From assembly GCA_029881035.1 (NCBI GenBank), contig JAOUNI010000003.1:27995-91994 (forward strand): a DNA stretch of 64,000 bases, read 5' to 3'. This document shows, piece after piece, positions 60,427-64,000 of the stretch. Every line of letters starts with the position of its first letter. Position 1 is the first letter of the stretch. The notes under the pieces are model-generated. The model did no database searches and was not told where the DNA came from. It saw nothing but the letters and a program-made list of their open reading frames with translations. The position numbers and the translations under genes are program-made. Origin of the DNA: Gammaproteobacteria bacterium. Its GTDB lineage: Bacteria; Pseudomonadota; Gammaproteobacteria; SZUA-229.

Positions 60427-61440
60427 ATGAACGTCCGCCCGGATCAACTCAAATCGGTTTTAAAAAAACAACTGTATCCGGTTTATCTGGTCAGTGGTGA
60501 TGAGCCTCTACAGGCGATGGAAACTACTGACCTGATCCGCGCGACCTGTCGTGAACAGGGTTACGCCGAGCGTGAGATTTTTGAAGTCGATGCTAATTTT
60601 GAATGGCAGAACTTCAGTGATGAAGCTGCGAGCATGTCGCTATTTTCATCGCAACGCATACTCGATGTGCGTATTCCCTCTGGCAAGTTCGGCAAGCAGG
60701 GCAGTCAGGTGATAAAACAGTATCTCGACAACCCGGCTGAAGATACCGTAGTGCTGATCACCACCGGTAAACTCGATAAGAGCGCCAAAAACAGCGCCTG
60801 GTTTAAGGCTATTGATAAGTTGGGTATGGTCATCCAGTGCTGGCCAGTTGATAGTGGTCATTTACCTGCCTGGGTGCGCCAGCGTTTTCAGGAACGCGGC
60901 ATGAAGCCGGATAATGCGGTGGTCGATTATGTCTGTCAGAATGTCGAAGGTAACTTGCTTGCGGCCGCGCAGGAGATCGATAAAATATATTTATTCGTCG
61001 GTCCCGGCGATATCAGCTTTGAACATGTCAGCGAAGCCATTACTGAAAACTCCCGCTTCAGCGCTTTTGAACTGGTCGATACCGCACTCAAAGGCGAGGC
61101 TCCACGTACTATAAAAATATTGAACAGTCTCGATGCGGAAGGCATAGAACCTCTGGCTATCATCTGGGTACTGGCCAAAGAAATTCGCCTGTTGTGCCTG
61201 GCTGCCGCCGACCCTTCCTCTGCTGAATATATGTTGAGCCGCTCCGGTGTATGGAGCAATCGCATGCCATTATTTAAGGCCTGTCTCTCGCGCCACACTG
61301 AAAATAACCTGCGCTCATTATTGCAACGTTGCATGAAAATCGAAGGCATCAGCAAAGGCTTTGAAGACGGCAATGCCCACGATGAGCTGAGAATGTTGGC
61401 TTTTCTATTGGCAACTGGTCGACGTCGTATTAAGCCATAA
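60427..61440 (+). CDS. holA: DNA polymerase III subunit delta
   Basis: 337 aa; YPVYLVSGDEPLQAMETTDLIRATC; leuS-lptE-holA synteny. Confidence 0.94.
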   Translation: MNVRPDQLKSVLKKQLYPVYLVSGDEPLQAMETTDLIRATCREQGYAEREIFEVDANFEWQNFSDEAASMSLFSSQRILDVRIPSGKFGKQGSQVIKQYLDNPAEDTVVLITTGKLDKSAKNSAWFKAIDKLGMVIQCWPVDSGHLPAWVRQRFQERGMKPDNAVVDYVCQNVEGNLLAAAQEIDKIYLFVGPGDISFEHVSEAITENSRFSAFELVDTALKGEAPRTIKILNSLDAEGIEPLAIIWVLAKEIRLLCLAAADPSSAEYMLSRSGVWSNRMPLFKACLSRHTENNLRSLLQRCMKIEGISKGFEDGNAHDELRMLAFLLATGRRRIKP

Positions 61441-61461
61441 ATTTTTTGGCGCGGTTAGCGC

Positions 61462-61490
61462 TTACCCGTCTTGTCTGGATTCGATATAAT
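61462..61490 (+). promoter_or_regulatory. Candidate sigma70 promoter for proA
   Basis: TTACCC-17 bp-TATAAT in the holA-proA gap. Confidence 0.45.
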
Positions 61491-61583
61491 GTCGGTTTAT
61501 ACATGGATGGGCATTGAGTTTTTTCAGTTAATTTCATCTGTAAAGTCAGCAGGCTAAGAGCAACTATATTTGTAAGGTCAATC

Positions 61584-62861
61584 ATGAGTAATCAACCCAA
61601 ATCCATTGATGTAAAAAATTATATGTTGCAACTCGGGCAGCGTGCTCGTCAGGCTTCGCGTGCAATTGGTCGAGCTGAAACGGCGATAAAAGATAAGGCA
61701 CTGAATGTTATCGCTGATCGCATTGATGTTGAGGCAGAAAAATTAAAACAGGCGAATGAGCTGGACTTGCAGGCAGGTAAAGCCAAAGGCCTGGATGATG
61801 CGCTACTGGATCGACTTGCACTGACAGATGCGGGCATTAAATCAATGTCCAATGGACTGCGCCAGATTGCTTCTCTGTCTGACCCTGTCGGTGAGATCAC
61901 CGATATGGCTTACCGCCCTTCCGGTATTCAGGTTGGACGCATGCGGGTGCCGCTGGGCGTTATCGGTATCATTTATGAATCGCGTCCTAATGTGACTGCC
62001 GATGCCGCGGGTCTGTGTTTGAAGTCGGGCAATGCCTGTATTCTTCGCGGCGGCTCGGAAGCGTTTCATTCCAATCAGGCCATTGCTGAATGTATTCGTT
62101 ATGGTCTGGAGCAGGCGGGTTTGTCTGCGGATGTGGTGCAGGTGGTGGAAACGACTGATCGTGAAGCCGTTGGCGAAATGCTGCGTTTGAAAGATGATGT
62201 TGATGTCATTATTCCACGCGGTGGTAAGAGCCTGATCGAGCGCATTACCAATGAATCGTCGGTGCCGGTGATCAAGCACCTCGACGGCATCTGCCACGTT
62301 TATATCGATGCCGATGCCGATATCGAAAAAGCCATTCGCGTTTCTGTTAATGCCAAAACCCAGCGTTACGGCACCTGTAACACGCTGGAGACTTTGCTGG
62401 TCGCAGAAAAAATTGCTGCTGACGTGTTGCCCAAACTTTGTGACGAATACAAAGCCAAAGGCGTTGAACTGCGTGGCTGCGAAAAAACCCGCGCACTGGT
62501 TGATGGTGTTATCGCTGCGACTGAAGAAGACTGGGACACCGAATACCTGGCACCGATTCTTTCGATTCGTGTGGTCGATGGTATCGACATGGCGATTGAT
62601 CATATCAATACCCACAGCTCGCAGCATACCGAATCCATCATCACCGAAAATTACACGCTGGCGCGTCGCTTCCTGCGCGAAGTTGACTCCAGTTCAGTGA
62701 TGGTGAATGCCTCAACACGTTTTGCCGATGGTTTTGAATATGGTCTCGGTGCCGAGATCGGTATCAGCACCGACAAACTGCACGCAAGAGGACCGGTCGG
62801 CCTGGAAGGGTTGACCAGTCAGAAGTATGTAGTTTTGGGTGATGGCCATATCCGCACATAA
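61584..62861 (+). CDS. proA: Glutamate-5-semialdehyde dehydrogenase (gamma-glutamyl phosphate reductase)
   Basis: 425 aa; [48 protein letters not shown]. Confidence 0.98.
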   Translation: MSNQPKSIDVKNYMLQLGQRARQASRAIGRAETAIKDKALNVIADRIDVEAEKLKQANELDLQAGKAKGLDDALLDRLALTDAGIKSMSNGLRQIASLSDPVGEITDMAYRPSGIQVGRMRVPLGVIGIIYESRPNVTADAAGLCLKSGNACILRGGSEAFHSNQAIAECIRYGLEQAGLSADVVQVVETTDREAVGEMLRLKDDVDVIIPRGGKSLIERITNESSVPVIKHLDGICHVYIDADADIEKAIRVSVNAKTQRYGTCNTLETLLVAEKIAADVLPKLCDEYKAKGVELRGCEKTRALVDGVIAATEEDWDTEYLAPILSIRVVDGIDMAIDHINTHSSQHTESIITENYTLARRFLREVDSSSVMVNASTRFADGFEYGLGAEIGISTDKLHARGPVGLEGLTSQKYVVLGDGHIRT

Positions 62862-62882
62862 TCTGAAATATAAGATCAGATT

Positions 62883-63512
62883 TTGAAACCACTTCTGGGT
62901 ATTTTTGGCGGTACTTTCGATCCGGTTCACTTCGGACATCTTCGAACAGCGCTGGATGTTAAGCAGGCACTGGATATGGATCAGGTGCGTTTTCTGCCTA
63001 ACAGTATTCCGCCTCATCGCGAACAGCCCTGGCTGGATATGACTACGCGTAAGACGCTGCTGGAAATTGCTCTGCAGGACATGCCTGGCTTTGAGCTGGA
63101 CTGTCGTGAGCTGGAGCGTGAGGGCAAGTCCTACATGGTCGATACTCTGGCGTCGCTGCATGAAGATTTTTCCGATCATCACCTGTGCCTGATTCTGGGT
63201 ATGGATGCCTTTGCCGGTTTGCCTTTATGGTATCAGTGGCAGCGCGTATTGCAGCTATGCCATATTGTTGTGATCGGCAGACCGGGGTTCGACTGGCCAT
63301 CGTCACCGGAGCTACAGGCACTGGAAGGCCGTCGCACCAGTGATGCTGGCGAACTTAAACGGGCGGAGGCAGGGCTGATTCTGTTACAATCCGTGACCCA
63401 GCTGGACATATCGGCCAGCAATATACGAAAACAACTTCAGGCGGGGCGGGATATTCGGTATTTATTACCCGAAGCGGTGCGTTTGAAACTACTAGAGATA
63501 TTAAATACATGA
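62883..63512 (+). CDS. nadD: Nicotinate-nucleotide adenylyltransferase
   Basis: GIFGGTFDPVHFGHLRTAL; ISASNIRKQLQAGRDIRYLLPEAV; TTG start. Confidence 0.96.
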   Translation: MKPLLGIFGGTFDPVHFGHLRTALDVKQALDMDQVRFLPNSIPPHREQPWLDMTTRKTLLEIALQDMPGFELDCRELEREGKSYMVDTLASLHEDFSDHHLCLILGMDAFAGLPLWYQWQRVLQLCHIVVIGRPGFDWPSSPELQALEGRRTSDAGELKRAEAGLILLQSVTQLDISASNIRKQLQAGRDIRYLLPEAVRLKLLEILNT

Positions 63513-63889
63513 ATGTAGATGAGCTCAGAGCACTGGTCAGAAAGGCGCTGGAAGATCTGAAAGCGGAAGATATAGTTGAAATGGATGTGCGCGGTAAAAC
63601 CAGTGTCGCCGACGCTATATTTGTCGCCAGTGGAAACTCGGGCCGCCACGTTCGATCTATCGCCGAAAATGTGGTGATGGAAGCCAAACACGCCGGCAAG
63701 CAGCCGTTGGGTGTTGAAGGCGAAGAGGATGCGGAGTGGGTGCTGGTCGATCTGGGTGATGTGATTGTGCACGTGATGCAGAAGCCAAGCAGGGAATTCT
63801 ACGACCTCGAAGGGCTGTGGAAGGTGACCATCAAGGATAGAAAGAACATGCAAAACGATCAGAATGATGATCAGGATACCGACGACTAG
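63509..63889 (+). CDS. rsfS: Ribosome silencing factor RsfS
   Basis: 126 aa; ALEDLKAEDIVEMDVRGKTSVADAIFVASGNSGRHVRSIAENV; 4-nt overlap with nadD. Confidence 0.95.
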   Translation: MNVDELRALVRKALEDLKAEDIVEMDVRGKTSVADAIFVASGNSGRHVRSIAENVVMEAKHAGKQPLGVEGEEDAEWVLVDLGDVIVHVMQKPSREFYDLEGLWKVTIKDRKNMQNDQNDDQDTDD

Positions 63890-63892
63890 AAC

Positions 63893-64000
63893 ATGCATAT
63901 CCACCTGGTCGCAGCCGGACATAAAATGCCCGCCTGGGTGGACGCTGCCTGTGCTGATTTTCTCAAGCGATTACCGCCCGAGCTGAAGCTCAATCAAATA
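63893..64000 (+). CDS. rlmH: 23S rRNA (pseudouridine1915-N3)-methyltransferase, truncated by window end
   Basis: Partial translation MHIHLVAAGHKMPAWVDAACADFLKRLPPELKLNQI; canonical position after rsfS. Confidence 0.88.
   Translation, partial: MHIHLVAAGHKMPAWVDAACADFLKRLPPELKLNQI

Noticed and set aside
61842-62627. 261-aa minus-strand ORF inside proA
   Set aside because: Antisense shadow of a highly conserved gene; no recognisable motif. Same reasoning applied to the other antisense ORFs in the track.

Overview
The window is a dense chromosomal segment, almost entirely housekeeping genes, from what looks like a gammaproteobacterium (inferred from gene order and protein sequences; I ran no search). 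From left to right it carries: argC, a DUF6776-like gene, a bactofilin gene, erpA and a citrate synthase; anmK and an M23 peptidase on the minus strand; tyrS; glnS (minus); birA, coaX and a SPOR-like gene; tRNA-Thr/Tyr/Gly/Thr with tuf copy 1, then tRNA-Trp; secE-nusG-rplKAJL-rpoBC; one co-oriented str/S10/spc/alpha ribosomal supercluster (rpsL to rplQ) with a second, apparently nucleotide-identical tuf; uvrA (minus), a YajR-like MFS gene, ssb and glmS; miaB, a phoH-like gene, ybeY, corC and lnt; a zinc-ribbon gene (minus); and leuS-lptE-holA-proA-nadD-rsfS, with rlmH cut by the window end. I see no mobile element, CRISPR array, phage, toxin-antitoxin or defence cassette, or secondary-metabolite cluster, and no convincing undescribed multi-gene system. 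The most interesting signals are non-coding: a ~295-nt leader between rpsJ and rplC, with an extended -10 inside an inverted repeat, a 10-bp stem and a 12-nt exact direct repeat; an rpsL promoter embedded in a bipartite inverted repeat; a long hairpin between rplL and rpoB; a perfect 27-bp-arm palindrome between rplQ and uvrA; and a very short leader for the alpha operon.
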